A stretch of DNA of 64,000 nt from Actinomadura luzonensis (GCF_022664455.2 NZ_JAKRKC020000001.1:1927001-1991000), one strand, 5' to 3'; positions 36,658 to 46,391 are shown, counted from the first letter of the stretch. Translations and numbers: made by a program. Notes: a model not told the origin generated them from the sequence alone.

Positions 36658-37458
36658 TTACTGCTGGTAATCCGCGATGATTTGGGTGCTGCGGTCCTCC
36701 GTGAACGGCTCGGTCGTCGGCTTCACGGTGTGCACCGGCACGGCTCCGGCGAGGGCCAGATCCTCGTAGGGCCGGCCGGTGGAGCCCCAGGTCCGGGCCG
36801 ATATGTCGGTCCGCGCGACCACGGCGTCCCGCGACAGTCCCGAGACGGTCATGATGAACCGGGGCGGGCTGCCCGCTTTCACATCGTCCACGAACGTGCT
36901 GCCGCCTCCGAGCAATTTGCCCGCCTTGTCGCGCAGCAACGCGTTCACGACCAGACTGCCCGCCGGCAATTGATACGGATTCCCCACATATCCGGTAATG
37001 AGGTAAGAGCCGTCTTTCTGGCGCATTGTCTGCGCGCGCGTGATGGGGAACCGCTGAAAGGCGGACGGCACCCGTGCCGCCTGCCGCCACTGCGCCGGGC
37101 GGTACTGGATCGTCACCTTGGCCGGCCGCTCGGCCGCGGTCGCCTGCCCGGTGAACTCCAGGCTGCCGCCCGGCGGCACCGCGTCCAGCGGCTGGTCCAG
37201 GCGGACGACCTCGGTGCCCTTGGCGTCCTGGCCGACGATCGTGGCCACCACGTGCTCGCCGAAGTGCCACGGGTTGGCGTTGCTGAGCACGCCGGCCCAG
37301 TTGACGGCGTACCCGTCCGCCGACTTGACGATGTTCGAGACCTGTTCCTTGAGCGCGAGGGGCTTGAGCTCCTGCGCCGGCTGCTTTTCGCCGGCGCATC
37401 CGGTGAGGCAGATCGCCCCGAGTGCGAGAAGGCTGGCGGTTCGGCTGCGTGGGATCAC
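36658..37458 (-). CDS. putative lipoprotein of unknown function
   Basis: 266 residues from GTG 37458. The lipobox is LTGC after SRTASLLALGAICLTGC. The mature part has two similar beta-rich halves (about 55-125: VNWAGVLSNANPWHFGEHVV; about 150-215: YLITGYVGNPYQLPAGSLVV), each resembling an immunoglobulin-like FxxxG domain that describes an NP-W/Q exchange. It ends FTEDRSTQIIADYQQ. No family recognised. An upstream start at 37518 would bury the signal peptide. Confidence 0.75.
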   Translation of the reverse strand: MIPRSRTASLLALGAICLTGCAGEKQPAQELKPLALKEQVSNIVKSADGYAVNWAGVLSNANPWHFGEHVVATIVGQDAKGTEVVRLDQPLDAVPPGGSLEFTGQATAAERPAKVTIQYRPAQWRQAARVPSAFQRFPITRAQTMRQKDGSYLITGYVGNPYQLPAGSLVVNALLRDKAGKLLGGGSTFVDDVKAGSPPRFIMTVSGLSRDAVVARTDISARTWGSTGRPYEDLALAGAVPVHTVKPTTEPFTEDRSTQIIADYQQ

Positions 37459-37635
37459 TTTGCCGTGATAACCCGAGCATGGGCGCGGCTGGCAGGTGAC
37501 ACGCGCCCGCCGTACCAACTCTTGAAGCAGCTATACGGATTCTGAAGGTCGATGTCCTCCTGTCGGGCGACATGTGGGGAACCAGAGCCGGACTGCTGCC
37601 GTTGGTGCTCGTGATGGCCGTGCCGGCCGGCTCGC

Positions 37636-39246
37636 TCAGCGCGGGCGGGCGACCCTGGTCTCGTCCCACACCGGCTCGGACGACTCGTAGACCCTGCCGT
37701 CGGAGCCGAAGACCAGGTAGCGGTCGAAGTCGGCGGCGAACCAGCGGTCGTGGGTGACCGCCAGCACCGTGCCGTCGAAGGCGTCGAGGCCCGCCTGGAG
37801 CGCCTCGGCGCTGGCCAGGTCGAGGTTGTCGGTCGGCTCGTCGAGCAGCAGCAGCGTGGCCCCGGACAGCTCCAGCAGCAGGATCTGCAGCCGCGCCTGC
37901 TGGCCGCCGGACAACGTCTCGAAGCGCTGCTCGGCGACCCGGCCGGCCAGCTCGTAGCGGGCCAGCGCCTTCATGGCCTCGTTCTGGAGCCGGGCGTGCT
38001 CGGTCATGACGATCTCGACCGGGGTGCGGCCGACCAGGTCGGGACGGGCGTGCGTCTGCGCGAAGTGGCCGGGCACCACGCGCGCGCCGAGCCGGGCGAC
38101 GCCCTCGTGCGTGACCGGCTCGCCGGCCAGCAGGCGCAGGAAGTGGGACTTGCCGGAGCCGTTGGAGCCGAGCACCGCGACCCGCTCGCCGTACCAGACC
38201 TCCAGGTCGAAGGGGCGCATGAGCCCGCTCAGCTCCAGGCCCTCGCAGACGACCGCGCGCTTGCCGGTGCGGCCGCCGCGCAGCCGCATCCGGATGTTCT
38301 GCTCGGCCGGGGACACCTCGGGCGGGCCCGCCTCCTCGAACTTGCGCAGCCGGGTCTGGGCCGCGTGGTAGGCGGGGGCCATGCCGTCGTTGTACCTGGC
38401 CTTGTTCTTGAGCATGTTGACCAGGGTCTTGAGCTTGGCGTGCTCCTCGTCCCAGCGCCTGCGCAGCTCGTCCAGGCGTTCGTTGCGGGCCTTGCGCGCC
38501 TCGGCGTACGTGCCGAAGCCGCCGCCGTGGATCCACACCCCGCCGTTCTCGACGGTGATGATGCGGTCGGCGGTGTTGGCGAGGAGCTGGCGGTCGTGGC
38601 TGACCAGCAGCACGGTCTTGGGCGTCTCCTTGAGCTGCTGCTCCAGCCATTCCTTGCCGGGTACGTCGAGGTAGTTGTCGGGCTCGTCGAGCAGCAGGGT
38701 CTGGTCGGGGCCGCGCAGCAGCGCCTCCAGCACGAGCCGTTTCTGCTCGCCGCCGGACAGCGTGGCCACGTCCCGATATTTCACCCTCTCGTACGGAACG
38801 CCGAGCGCGGCCACCGTACAGGTGTCCCAGAGCACCTCGATCTCGTAGCCGCCCGCGTCGGTGTAGTCGGCGATGGCCTGCGCGTACCGCATCTGCGTCT
38901 TCTCGTCGTCGCGCTCCATCATCGCCAGCTCGGCCGCGTCGAGCCGCTCGGCGGCCCGCCGCACGGCCGGCGGCGCGACGCCCAGCAGCAGCTCGCGCAC
39001 CCCGCTCCCGTCGCGCACGCTGCCGATGAACTGGCGCATCACGCCGAGCCCGCCCGAGCCGGCGACGCTGCCGTCGACCGGTTGCAGGTCGCCCGCGATC
39101 AGGCGCAGCAGCGTGGTCTTGCCCGCGCCGTTGGGCCCGACGAGCGCCGCCTTGACGCCCTCGCCGACGCGGAAGGACACGTCGTTGAGCAGGGGCCGCC
39201 CGTCGGGCAGCACGTACGTCAGATGTCCTGCTTCGACGTGGCCCAT
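37636..39246 (-). CDS. ABC-F family ATPase
   Basis: 536 residues with two ABC cassettes and no membrane helices. Walker A sites: ALVGPNGAGKTTLLRLIAGD and AVLGSNGSGKSHFLRLLAGE; signature motifs ATLSGGEQKRLVLEALL and ETLSGGQQARLQILLLE; Walker B LLLDEPDNYLDVPG and LLLDEPTDNLDLASA. The inter-domain linker is about 80 residues and charged. ABC-F proteins act on the ribosome, in translation control or antibiotic resistance. The first cassette has DEPDNYLD in place of DEPTNHLD. Which subgroup it belongs to cannot be told here. Confidence 0.92.
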   Translation of the reverse strand: MGHVEAGHLTYVLPDGRPLLNDVSFRVGEGVKAALVGPNGAGKTTLLRLIAGDLQPVDGSVAGSGGLGVMRQFIGSVRDGSGVRELLLGVAPPAVRRAAERLDAAELAMMERDDEKTQMRYAQAIADYTDAGGYEIEVLWDTCTVAALGVPYERVKYRDVATLSGGEQKRLVLEALLRGPDQTLLLDEPDNYLDVPGKEWLEQQLKETPKTVLLVSHDRQLLANTADRIITVENGGVWIHGGGFGTYAEARKARNERLDELRRRWDEEHAKLKTLVNMLKNKARYNDGMAPAYHAAQTRLRKFEEAGPPEVSPAEQNIRMRLRGGRTGKRAVVCEGLELSGLMRPFDLEVWYGERVAVLGSNGSGKSHFLRLLAGEPVTHEGVARLGARVVPGHFAQTHARPDLVGRTPVEIVMTEHARLQNEAMKALARYELAGRVAEQRFETLSGGQQARLQILLLELSGATLLLLDEPTDNLDLASAEALQAGLDAFDGTVLAVTHDRWFAADFDRYLVFGSDGRVYESSEPVWDETRVARPR

Positions 39247-39323
39247 CCGCGCAGGCTATCCGCGAGCTTCCGCCCGCCGCATCCGGTTTTCGGAGCGGCG
39301 CGCTCACGAGGGCCCTGGACAGC

Positions 39324-39340
39324 AAGTGATCTAATGACTA
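39324..39340 (+). promoter_or_regulatory. GntR/FCD operator candidate (left copy)
   Basis: AAGTGATCTAATGACTA matches 14 of 17 positions of the perfect palindrome at 52924-52940 (AAGTGATCTAATCACTT), including the whole left arm and spacer. It lies 36 bp ahead of the DUF5005-epimerase-SDR operon, so that operon is probably under the regulator coded at 52216-52920. Confidence 0.65.
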
Positions 39341-39375
39341 GAACTGTAGGGAACCTCACCCCCTAGGGATCACTC

Positions 39376-40491
39376 ATGACGCGATTCCGCTTCGCCCTCG
39401 CCCCCCTGGCCATCGCGTTGCTCGGGTTCACCGCCGCGCCGCCGCCACCCGCCGCTGCCGCCGCCTGCACTCCCGCGGTCGTCACCGGCGCCACCACCGA
39501 CGCCCGCCTGACCGGCCTGTTCACCGCGTACGGCAACGACAACAGCCGCCTGGACGACTGGACCGGCGCCGACGGCACCTACTCGCTCCGGCTGCCCAGC
39601 GGCAAGGAGCTGTGGATCTTCTCCGACACCTTCCTCGGCCAGGTCAACCCGGACGGCTCGCGCCCGCCGGTGGTCGAGGAGGGCGGCACGACCGTGTTCC
39701 TCAACAACTCCTTCGCCGTGGAGCGCGACGGCCGGCTGTCCACCGTCCACGACGGCACCGCCGCGAAGCCGGCCGCCGTCATGCCGCCGCGCGACGCGAA
39801 CCACTGGTTCTGGGCCGGCGACGCCACGCTGGCCGGCGGCCTGGTCGAGGTCACCTACCAGGAGTACGAGCGGTTCGGCACCGGCGCGTGGGACTGGCGC
39901 TGGCACCGCAACGTGGTCGCCAGGTTCGCCCCCGGACGGCTGGAGCGGCCGATCAGCGTGCACGACCTGCCCTCCGGGCACGGCGTCTCCTGGGCCTCGG
40001 CCACGCTCAAGGACGGCGGCTACACCTACGTCTACGGCGTGGAGGACCTGGGCTCGCCGAAGTACATGCACCTCGCCCGGGTCAAGGGGCAGAGCCTGCT
40101 GGGCACGTGGGAGTTCCTGAAGGCGGACGGCACCTGGTCGGCGGACGAGGGCGACTCGGCGCGGATCATGAGCGGGGTGGCGAACGAGTACAGCGTCACC
40201 CGGGTCGGATCCTCCTATGTCCTGATCACGCATGACACGTCCGAGGCGCTGAGCCCGAACATCGTCGCCTACACCTCGTGCTCCCCCGCCGGCCCGTTCA
40301 CCGGCAAGCAGCACGTCTACACCACGCCGGAGACCGGCGGGAACATCTTCACCTACAACGCCCACGCCCACCCGGACGTCGCCGGGACCGGGCTGGTGGT
40401 CTCGTACAACGTCAACAGCTTCGTCAACACCGACCACTACCGCGACGTCACCATCTACCGCCCCCGCTTCCTGGACGTGACCTTCCGGTGA
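39376..40491 (+). CDS. secreted DUF5005/DUF4185-like beta-propeller protein
   Basis: 371 residues from ATG 39376. A signal peptide (FRFALAPLAIALLGFTAAPP, cleavage near AAA-AC) leads to a propeller-like domain: DDWTGADGTYSLRLPSGKEL then WIFSDTFLG, HWFWAGDATLAGG, GVSWASATLKDGGYTYVYGV and a final DVTIYRPRFLDVTF. Proteins of this type resemble sialidase/glycosidase propellers; no catalytic set can be assigned. The product would act outside the cell on a glycan. GTGA overlap with the next gene shows an operon with the epimerase-like and SDR genes. Confidence 0.8.
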   Translation: MTRFRFALAPLAIALLGFTAAPPPPAAAAACTPAVVTGATTDARLTGLFTAYGNDNSRLDDWTGADGTYSLRLPSGKELWIFSDTFLGQVNPDGSRPPVVEEGGTTVFLNNSFAVERDGRLSTVHDGTAAKPAAVMPPRDANHWFWAGDATLAGGLVEVTYQEYERFGTGAWDWRWHRNVVARFAPGRLERPISVHDLPSGHGVSWASATLKDGGYTYVYGVEDLGSPKYMHLARVKGQSLLGTWEFLKADGTWSADEGDSARIMSGVANEYSVTRVGSSYVLITHDTSEALSPNIVAYTSCSPAGPFTGKQHVYTTPETGGNIFTYNAHAHPDVAGTGLVVSYNVNSFVNTDHYRDVTIYRPRFLDVTFR

Positions 40492-41507
40492 GACGGAACT
40501 GGGGGGCGCGGCTCAGGCGGATCACCCTCGACGGGCTCCGGGCCGTGGTGCTGGAGAACGAGCGGTTGCGGGTGACCGTGGTGGTGGACAAGGGCGGGGA
40601 CGTGGTCGAGTTCCTGCACAAGCCCACCGACACCGACCTCGTCTGGCTCGCCCCCCAGGGCCTGCGGAACCCGCGTGACCACCTGCTGGGCGCGCCCGAC
40701 GACGTGGCCCCGTTCGTGGACCACTACGAGGGCGGCTGGCAGGAGGTCTTCCCGAACGGCGGCGCGCCCAGCGAGTACCGGGGCGCGCGGCTGGCCCAGC
40801 ACGGCGAGGTCGCCGGCCTGCCGTGGGAGTGCGAGGTCGTGGCCGACCGCGAGGAGGAGGTCGCAGTCCGGCTGGCGGTGCGCACCCGGCGGCTGCCGTA
40901 CCGGGTGGAGAAGGTGCTCCGGCTGCGGTCGGGCACGGCCGCGCTGGAGGTCGGGTCGGCCGCGACGAACGACTCCCCCGTGCCGCTGCACGCGATGTGG
41001 GGGCAGCACCTCGTGTACGGCCGCCCGTTCCTGCGGCCCGGGGCCCGGATCCGGCTGCCGGAGGGCGTCCGGGTGATCCCGCACGCGAGCGCGATCGACC
41101 CGGGCGGGCGGCGGGTGCGGGCGGGCGGGCCGTGGGAGTGGCCGTCGGTCCCCGGTGACGGCGGCGGCGAGACGGATCTGAGCGTGGTCCAGGAGCCGGG
41201 CGGGCCGAGCGACATCGTGTACCTGACGGGCTTCGGCCCCGAGGGTTGGTATGAAATTTCGGGGGATATCAGTATGCGGGTCTCGTGGGACGCGACGGTC
41301 CTGCCGTATCTGTGGCTGTGGCAGGAGCTCGGCGCGTCCACCGGATATCCCTGGTGGGGACGGGTGTACACGGTCGGGCTCGAACCGTTCTCCAGCATGC
41401 CGACCGACGGCCTGGCCGCCGCCGTGGCCAACGGGACGGCGCTCACGCTCGGCCCCCACGAGACGAGGAAACTGTGGATGCGCGCGGAGGTGCGGACGCA
41501 TGAGTGA
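40488..41507 (+). CDS. aldose-1-epimerase-like (galactose mutarotase fold) protein
   Basis: 339 residues, start GTG 40488 overlapping the previous stop. A beta-sandwich of the mutarotase superfamily: [59 protein letters not shown] and [20 protein letters not shown] followed by YTVGLEPF. It is close to the DUF4432 type. The His in the MWGQH stretch and Glu in the VGLEPF stretch are at positions usual for the catalytic pair. It probably interconverts sugar anomers for the SDR beside it. The 3' end overlaps the SDR gene by 8 nt. Confidence 0.78.
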   Translation: MRRNWGARLRRITLDGLRAVVLENERLRVTVVVDKGGDVVEFLHKPTDTDLVWLAPQGLRNPRDHLLGAPDDVAPFVDHYEGGWQEVFPNGGAPSEYRGARLAQHGEVAGLPWECEVVADREEEVAVRLAVRTRRLPYRVEKVLRLRSGTAALEVGSAATNDSPVPLHAMWGQHLVYGRPFLRPGARIRLPEGVRVIPHASAIDPGGRRVRAGGPWEWPSVPGDGGGETDLSVVQEPGGPSDIVYLTGFGPEGWYEISGDISMRVSWDATVLPYLWLWQELGASTGYPWWGRVYTVGLEPFSSMPTDGLAAAVANGTALTLGPHETRKLWMRAEVRTHE

Positions 41508-42270
41508 GTTCGGCGGGAAAGTGGCGCTGGTCACGGGCGGTTCGACCGGGATCGGCCGGGCCGTGGTGGACCGGCTGGCCGACGGCGGCGCGTCCGTGGT
41601 GTTCTGCGGCGTGGACAAGGACGCCGAGCTGGAGACCGAGCACGTGCTCGGCCGCACGGCCGACGTGCGCCGCGCCGACCAGCTGCGCGACCTGGTGGAC
41701 CTCGCGGTGAGCCGGTTCGGCGGGCTCGACATCGTGGTCACCTGCGCGGGCGTGCAGCGTTACGGCACCGTCGAGGACACCCCCGAGGAGGTCTGGGACG
41801 AGGTGCTGGACATCAACCTCAAGGGCGTCTACCTCACCTGCAAGGCCGCGGTCCCGCGGCTCAGGGAGCGCGGCGGCGGCTCGATCGTGCTGATGTCGTC
41901 GGTGCAGGCGTTCTCCTCGCAGGCCCAGGTCGCGGCCTACACCGCGAGCAAGGCCGCGATCAACGGCCTGACCAGGGCCATGGCGCTCGACCACGCCCCC
42001 GACGGCATCCGGGTCAACGTCGTGTGCCCGGGCTCCGTGGACACGCCGATGCTGCGCTGGGCGGCCGACCTGTGGCGGGGCGAGCTGTCGCAGGAGGAGC
42101 AGGTCCGGCAGTGGGGCGCGGCGCATCCGCTGGGCCGGGTCGGGCGGCCGGAGGAGGTGGCGGAGCTGGTGGCGTTCCTGGCCGGGCCGCGCTCGTCGTT
42201 CATCACCGGGGCCGAGCACCGCGTGGACGGCGGCCTGCTGGCGCGCAACCCGGCCGCGCTCCCCGAATAA
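41500..42270 (+). CDS. short-chain dehydrogenase/reductase
   Basis: 256 residues from ATG 41500. Classical SDR: TGxxxGIG as [16 protein letters not shown] (NAD site), ITCAG-like [10 protein letters not shown], catalytic Ser in [13 protein letters not shown], YxxxK as YTASK and [10 protein letters not shown]. It would oxidise a sugar (or sugar acid) at one carbon. Cotranscription with the epimerase-like gene suggests aldose to lactone oxidation, feeding the dehydratase at 45168-46391. Confidence 0.9.
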   Translation: MSEFGGKVALVTGGSTGIGRAVVDRLADGGASVVFCGVDKDAELETEHVLGRTADVRRADQLRDLVDLAVSRFGGLDIVVTCAGVQRYGTVEDTPEEVWDEVLDINLKGVYLTCKAAVPRLRERGGGSIVLMSSVQAFSSQAQVAAYTASKAAINGLTRAMALDHAPDGIRVNVVCPGSVDTPMLRWAADLWRGELSQEEQVRQWGAAHPLGRVGRPEEVAELVAFLAGPRSSFITGAEHRVDGGLLARNPAALPE

Positions 42271-42358
42271 GGCTCAATTTCTTTCTTGAACGGCAAGAGT
42301 TGCGTCAACGATAAGAACTCGCAGGTCACCCCCTTGATACGAGTGTGACGGCGTGCGG

Positions 42359-42375
42359 CGAGTCATGACGACTCG
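42359..42375 (+). promoter_or_regulatory. small palindrome upstream of the I36 gene
   Basis: CGAGTC-ATGAC-GACTCG is a perfect 6-bp dyad with a 5-nt spacer, 60 bp ahead of the secreted inhibitor gene. Operator candidate only. Confidence 0.3.
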
Positions 42376-42435
42376 TATTCGATTCAGCACGCTAGGTTAC
42401 GTGGTCGAAACGACTCACCGATCGAGGAGAGACCT

Positions 42436-42858
42436 GTGAGGCTCAGCAAAAAGGTCGCCGGCTTCGTCGCGGCGGCCGCCGCCCTGTTCGCCGTGGCCGC
42501 CCCTGCCGCCCCCGCGTCCGCCAGCCCCCGCTCCACCTGCTACGGCGGCCGCGTCTGCCTGTACGCGGGCTTCGACTACAACCGCGGTCAGGTCGACCAC
42601 TGGCGCGACTTCGTCGCGGACGATTCGAACTTCGCCGACAACAACTGGCTGAATTGGGACTTCAGCAATTCCTGGCACAGCATGAACAACGAGACCAGCT
42701 CCATCCGCAACCGAATCGGTTGCAGCGCCACCCTCTGGCAGCACCCCGGTTACACCGGCGCGCACAGCACGTTCACGCACAACTCCAACGACGGGTTCCT
42801 CGCGAACAACGCCGTCGGCAACAACCGCGCCAGCTCGCTCGACATCTGGTGCCGCTGA
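42436..42858 (+). CDS. secreted peptidase inhibitor family I36-like protein
   Basis: 140 residues from GTG 42436 (GAGGAGAG upstream). After a signal peptide (VAGFVAAAAALFAVAAPAAP, cleavage after ASA) comes a beta/gamma-crystallin-like domain: STCYGGRVCLYAGFDYNRGQ, WHSMNNETSSIRNRIGCSAT, LWQHPGYTGAHSTF and SSLDIWCR. The Cys pattern fits the SMPI/I36 inhibitor family of metalloprotease inhibitors in actinomycetes. Inhibition itself is not shown by sequence. Confidence 0.82.
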   Translation: MRLSKKVAGFVAAAAALFAVAAPAAPASASPRSTCYGGRVCLYAGFDYNRGQVDHWRDFVADDSNFADNNWLNWDFSNSWHSMNNETSSIRNRIGCSATLWQHPGYTGAHSTFTHNSNDGFLANNAVGNNRASSLDIWCR

Positions 42859-43763
42859 CCGTCAAGGGGGGCGCCGGTTTCCGGAACTGGCCGCCGGAAA
42901 CCGGCCGTCGCGTTCTCGTCGCGGGCATGCTGCTACTGGCCGTGGCTGCCTGCGGCGCGGAGGAACCCCCGCCGCGGGTGCCCGCGCCCGCGGGGGCGAC
43001 CTCGCCGGGGCAGCTCGTGCTGCCCTTCGACGCGTACAAGACCACCCCCGAGCAGCGGGCCACGCTGGGCAACGCGCACAACCTGCTGGTGATGCGGTGC
43101 ATGCGCGCGCAGGGCGTCACCATCGAGCCGCCCGCCGAGGACCCGGCGCTCATCGCCGAGCTCGATCCGGGCAACTCCCGCCGCTACGGCGTCGTCGACA
43201 CCGAGGCGGCCCGCCGTTACGGCTACCACCTCGCCCGCCCGCCGTCCCCGGACACGACCGCCTGGGCCGCCGGGCTGCCCGCCGCCACCAGGCAGCTCCT
43301 GTACGGGACGGCGAAGGAGCAGGGCTGCCTGGACCGGGCGACGCAGGCGCTGCGGCGCGGCGCGCGCAAGGCGGACTGGCCGTGGTTCTCCCTCCAGGAC
43401 GCGCTCACGCTGGAGCAGTCCGCCAAGGAGCGGCCGGTGATCGCGGCGGTGAAGCGCTGGCAGGCGTGCATGGCCGAGGCCGGCCACGACTACCCGGCCC
43501 CGGAGGCGGCCATCGCCGACAGCCGCTGGGACCTGGACGAGCAGGCCGTCACCGAGGACGAGAAGCAGGCCGCGGTCGCCGACACGCAGTGCAAGTGGTC
43601 CTCGGGCCTGGTCGCCGCCTGGCACGCGGCCGACGCGGCGCTGCAGCGGGCGCTCGTCCGCGACAACCGCGACCGCTTCGCCGCGCTGCGCGCCGACCTG
43701 GCGCACCGGCTGCGGCAGGCCTCAGCCGTGCTCGCCGAGCACGAAGGCGGCCAGGTCCGCTGA
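42849..43763 (+). CDS. putative lipoprotein, unknown family
   Basis: 304 residues if GTG 42849 is the start (overlapping the I36 stop). The signal region GRRVLVAGMLLLAVAAC has a lipobox-type Cys. The mature part carries several Cys (LLVMRCMRAQGV, EQGCLDRATQ, WQACMAEAGHDYPAPEAAI, DTQCKWSSGL), reminiscent of the actinomycete family with repeated C-M-x-x-x-G-x-x-Y/P units. A 12-bp hairpin (42873-42905) lies inside the first codons. ATG 42927 would remove the basic n-region. The 3' end overlaps the S10 peptidase gene by 42 bp. Confidence 0.7.
   Translation: MPLTVKGGAGFRNWPPETGRRVLVAGMLLLAVAACGAEEPPPRVPAPAGATSPGQLVLPFDAYKTTPEQRATLGNAHNLLVMRCMRAQGVTIEPPAEDPALIAELDPGNSRRYGVVDTEAARRYGYHLARPPSPDTTAWAAGLPAATRQLLYGTAKEQGCLDRATQALRRGARKADWPWFSLQDALTLEQSAKERPVIAAVKRWQACMAEAGHDYPAPEAAIADSRWDLDEQAVTEDEKQAAVADTQCKWSSGLVAAWHAADAALQRALVRDNRDRFAALRADLAHRLRQASAVLAEHEGGQVR
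42873..42905 (+). terminator. hairpin after the I36 gene
   Basis: GCCGGTTTCCGG / CCGGAAACCGGC forms a perfect 12-bp stem with a 9-nt loop, 15 bp past the I36 stop. It would serve as its terminator or attenuate the lipoprotein gene whose 5' codons it covers. Confidence 0.55.
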
Positions 43764-45158
43764 CTGGCGCAGCCGGCTGGGCTCGTGGACGTACATCATG
43801 TGCCCGGCCTCGTAGTAGGCGAACTCGATGTTGCGGGCCAGCTCGGCGGGCACCGGCAGGTGCGCGAAGGCGTGCTCGGCGGCGTAGTACGGCGTCGCCC
43901 CGTCGTGGTAGCCGCAGGCGACGTGGACGCGCAGGTGCGGGTTGGCCCGCATCGCCGCCGACAGCTTGTCGACGACCTGCACGTGCGCGCCCTCGAACTC
44001 CTTGAACGACCACGGCCGCACCCGCGAGGTGAGCATCTCGTAGGGCAGGTCGTTGGCGTAGCCCAGCTCGGTGCGCAGGTAGTGGTTGAGCGCGGCGCTG
44101 TACGGGCCCATGATCGCGTTCATGCTGGGGTCGGCGGTGAAGTGCTCGCGCCCGGCGTCGGGGTCCCAGCCGACGAAGCGGCCGTCGAGCCGCCCGACCA
44201 CCTGGCGGCGGGCGCGCAGCAGCTCGGTGAAGAAGCGGATGTGCTCGATGCGCAGGTCCACCCGGTCGACGTAGTCCTCGCTGAGCCCGGTCAGCGCGGC
44301 GACCCTGGCGACGGCGGCGGCGCGCTCGTCGGCGGTGAGCCGGTTGCCGCGGGCGAGGGCCCACGGGTAGTCGCGCTCGGCGTACTCCTCGGCCTCGCGC
44401 AGCACGTCGGCGAGCGGCCGGTCGCCGTGCAGCCCGTGGTGGTGGGCGATGGCGGCGTAGGTCGGCAGGTAGAGGGCGTAGGCGAGGTCGTTGCCCTGGT
44501 TGAAGTCGCCGGTGATGAAGTCGAGCACCGAGGAGATCAGCATGACGCCGTTGAGGTACATGCCGTAGCGGGACTGGAGGTGGTCGGCGAGGCCGGCCGC
44601 GCGGACCGTCCCGTACGACTCCCCGGCGAGGAACTTCGGCGACATCCACCGCCCGTTCCTGGTGGTCCACAGCCGGATGATCTCGCCGACGGACTCCAGG
44701 TCGCCGGAGAAGCCGTGGTACGGCTCGGCCTTCTCGCCCTCGGCGGCCCGGGAGTAGCCGGTGGAGACCGGGTCGATGAAGACCAGGTCGCTGACCGCGA
44801 GCAGGCTCTCCTCGTTGTCCGCCAGCCCGTACGGCGGCGGCAGCAGCGCCCCCGCGTCGCCCATGACCACCCGGCGCGGCCCGAGCACGCCGAGGTGCAG
44901 CCACACGCTGGAGGAGCCGGGCCCGCCGTTGAAGGCGAAGGTGACGGGCCGGCGCTGCGGGTCGGCGCCGTCCAGCGTGTACGCCGTGACGAACACCTCG
45001 GCCTTCGGCCGCAGCCCGTCGAACCGGCCTTCGGTGAACACCTCCTCGCGCAGCACCATCGTGCCGGTCACGGCGGTGTAGGACTGGCCGGACGGCAGCG
45101 CGTGGGAGGTGGTCACCAGGTTGTCAGCGGGCGGAGCAGGCTGTGAAGTTTCCGACAT
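43722..45158 (-). CDS. peptidase S10 (serine carboxypeptidase-like)
   Basis: 478 residues from ATG 45158. An alpha/beta hydrolase of family S10: oxyanion region VTFAFNGGPGSSSVWLHLG, nucleophile in FLAGESYGTVRAAG, catalytic Asp in VACGYHDGATPYYAAE, catalytic His in FAYYEAGHMMYVHEPS. No signal peptide, so it is probably cytoplasmic, unlike yeast carboxypeptidase Y. It starts 9 nt after the enolase-type dehydratase stop on the same strand, hence likely the last gene of the sugar operon, though its chemistry (peptide C-terminus removal) does not fit a sugar pathway in an obvious way. Confidence 0.88.
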   Translation of the reverse strand: MSETSQPAPPADNLVTTSHALPSGQSYTAVTGTMVLREEVFTEGRFDGLRPKAEVFVTAYTLDGADPQRRPVTFAFNGGPGSSSVWLHLGVLGPRRVVMGDAGALLPPPYGLADNEESLLAVSDLVFIDPVSTGYSRAAEGEKAEPYHGFSGDLESVGEIIRLWTTRNGRWMSPKFLAGESYGTVRAAGLADHLQSRYGMYLNGVMLISSVLDFITGDFNQGNDLAYALYLPTYAAIAHHHGLHGDRPLADVLREAEEYAERDYPWALARGNRLTADERAAAVARVAALTGLSEDYVDRVDLRIEHIRFFTELLRARRQVVGRLDGRFVGWDPDAGREHFTADPSMNAIMGPYSAALNHYLRTELGYANDLPYEMLTSRVRPWSFKEFEGAHVQVVDKLSAAMRANPHLRVHVACGYHDGATPYYAAEHAFAHLPVPAELARNIEFAYYEAGHMMYVHEPSRLRQSADLAAFVLGEHG

Positions 45159-45167
45159 GTCGCCCAA

Positions 45168-46391
45168 TTATGGGGTGGCGGCCTCCGGGTCGGCGAAACG
45201 CTCGTTCGGGACGGTGGCGTACCAGCCGGGCCGGCCAGGATCGCGGTCGTAGGGATAGCCGCCCAGCTCGCGGTACAGCTCGGCGTAGCGCGCCACCTGC
45301 TCCCGGTCCAGCCGCACGCCGAGCCCGGGCCCCGACGGCACCGCGATGGCCCCGTCCGAGTAGGCCAGCTTGCCGCCCTCGATCACGTCGTCGCGGAGCT
45401 GGTGGTAGTGGGCGTCGGCGGCGTAGGTGAGGTTCGGCAGCACCGCGCCGAGGTGCAGCATGGTCGCGAGCTGGACGCCCAGCTCCCCCGAGGAGTGCAC
45501 GGCCACGCCGAGCTGGAACGTCTCGCACACCCCCGCCGCCTTCACGCACGGCCGGATGCCGCCCCAGAACGTGGTGTCCAGCAGCACCACGTCGGCGGCC
45601 CTGCGCAGCACGTTGGAGGCGAGCTGCTCGAAGTTGACGACGACGGTGTTGGTCGCCAGCGGCACCCGGACCTGCTCCCGAACGGCCCGCAGCCCCTCCA
45701 GACCCCAGACCGGGTCCTCCAGGTAGTCGTTGTTCAGCCCCTCGATGGCCTTGCCGAACCGCAGCCCCTCGGCCACCGACAACACCGCGTTCGGGTCGTA
45801 GCGCAGCCGGTCTCCGGGGAACGCCTCGGCCAGCGCCCGGTAGCACTCCAGCTCGTAGTCCGGCGGGAAGACGCCGCCCTTGAGCTTGTGGACGGTGAAG
45901 CCGTGGGCCTCCTTGAGCGCCCGGGTGTGCCCGACGAGCTGGTCGGGGGTGCGGATCTCGGCCTGGCCCTCGTCGGCGTACCGGAAGAACAGGTACGACG
46001 CGAACGGCACCGCGTCGCGCACCCGCCCGCCGAGCAGGTCGCAGACCGCCACCCCGAGATGCTGCCCGATGAGGTCGAGGCAGGCGAACTCGATCGCGGC
46101 GAGGAGCTGGGTGCGGTTGTTGTAGAGCGAGGCCGTCGGATTGGCGATCTTGAAGCGCAGGGCCTCCAGCTGGAAGGGGTCGTGGTCGCGCAGGTACGGC
46201 AGCAGCGCGCGGAAGGCCGCCTCCGCGCTCTCCCCGCCGCCGCCCATCTCGCCCAGGCCGACGAGCCCGTTGTCGGCCTCGACCTCGACGATCGTGCGGA
46301 CGAAGCGCCCCCAGTGGGCGCCGTTGCTGTGCCGCAGCGGCGCCTCCAGGGGCACGGCGACCGTGGTGGCCCGGACGTCGACGATCTTCAC
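45168..46391 (-). CDS. glucarate-dehydratase-like enolase superfamily enzyme
   Basis: 407 residues from GTG 46391 (GGGAGG upstream). The catalytic set is visible: KxK at 169-171 (HKLKGG), D199 and N201 (YDPNA), E225 (EDP), N248 ([13 protein letters not shown]) and H299 ([16 protein letters not shown]). The Asn at the third metal position and the spacings match the GlucD subgroup, which dehydrates acid sugars such as D-glucarate. The exact substrate is open. GTG overlaps the GH38 stop by 4 nt. Confidence 0.85.
   Translation of the reverse strand: MKIVDVRATTVAVPLEAPLRHSNGAHWGRFVRTIVEVEADNGLVGLGEMGGGGESAEAAFRALLPYLRDHDPFQLEALRFKIANPTASLYNNRTQLLAAIEFACLDLIGQHLGVAVCDLLGGRVRDAVPFASYLFFRYADEGQAEIRTPDQLVGHTRALKEAHGFTVHKLKGGVFPPDYELECYRALAEAFPGDRLRYDPNAVLSVAEGLRFGKAIEGLNNDYLEDPVWGLEGLRAVREQVRVPLATNTVVVNFEQLASNVLRRAADVVLLDTTFWGGIRPCVKAAGVCETFQLGVAVHSSGELGVQLATMLHLGAVLPNLTYAADAHYHQLRDDVIEGGKLAYSDGAIAVPSGPGLGVRLDREQVARYAELYRELGGYPYDRDPGRPGWYATVPNERFADPEAATP

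Noticed and set aside
36587..39325. A very long minus-strand open frame that continues upstream of the sigma-like protein
   Set aside because: It runs across the ABC-F gene in another frame and has only Arg/Ala/Pro/Gly-rich sequence there, the mark of a high-GC shadow frame. The true start is ATG 36586.
40455..41741. Long minus-strand frame opposite the epimerase/SDR genes
   Set aside because: The composition is typical of a shadow frame and there is no domain; the plus-strand frames overlap by GTGA and have clear folds.
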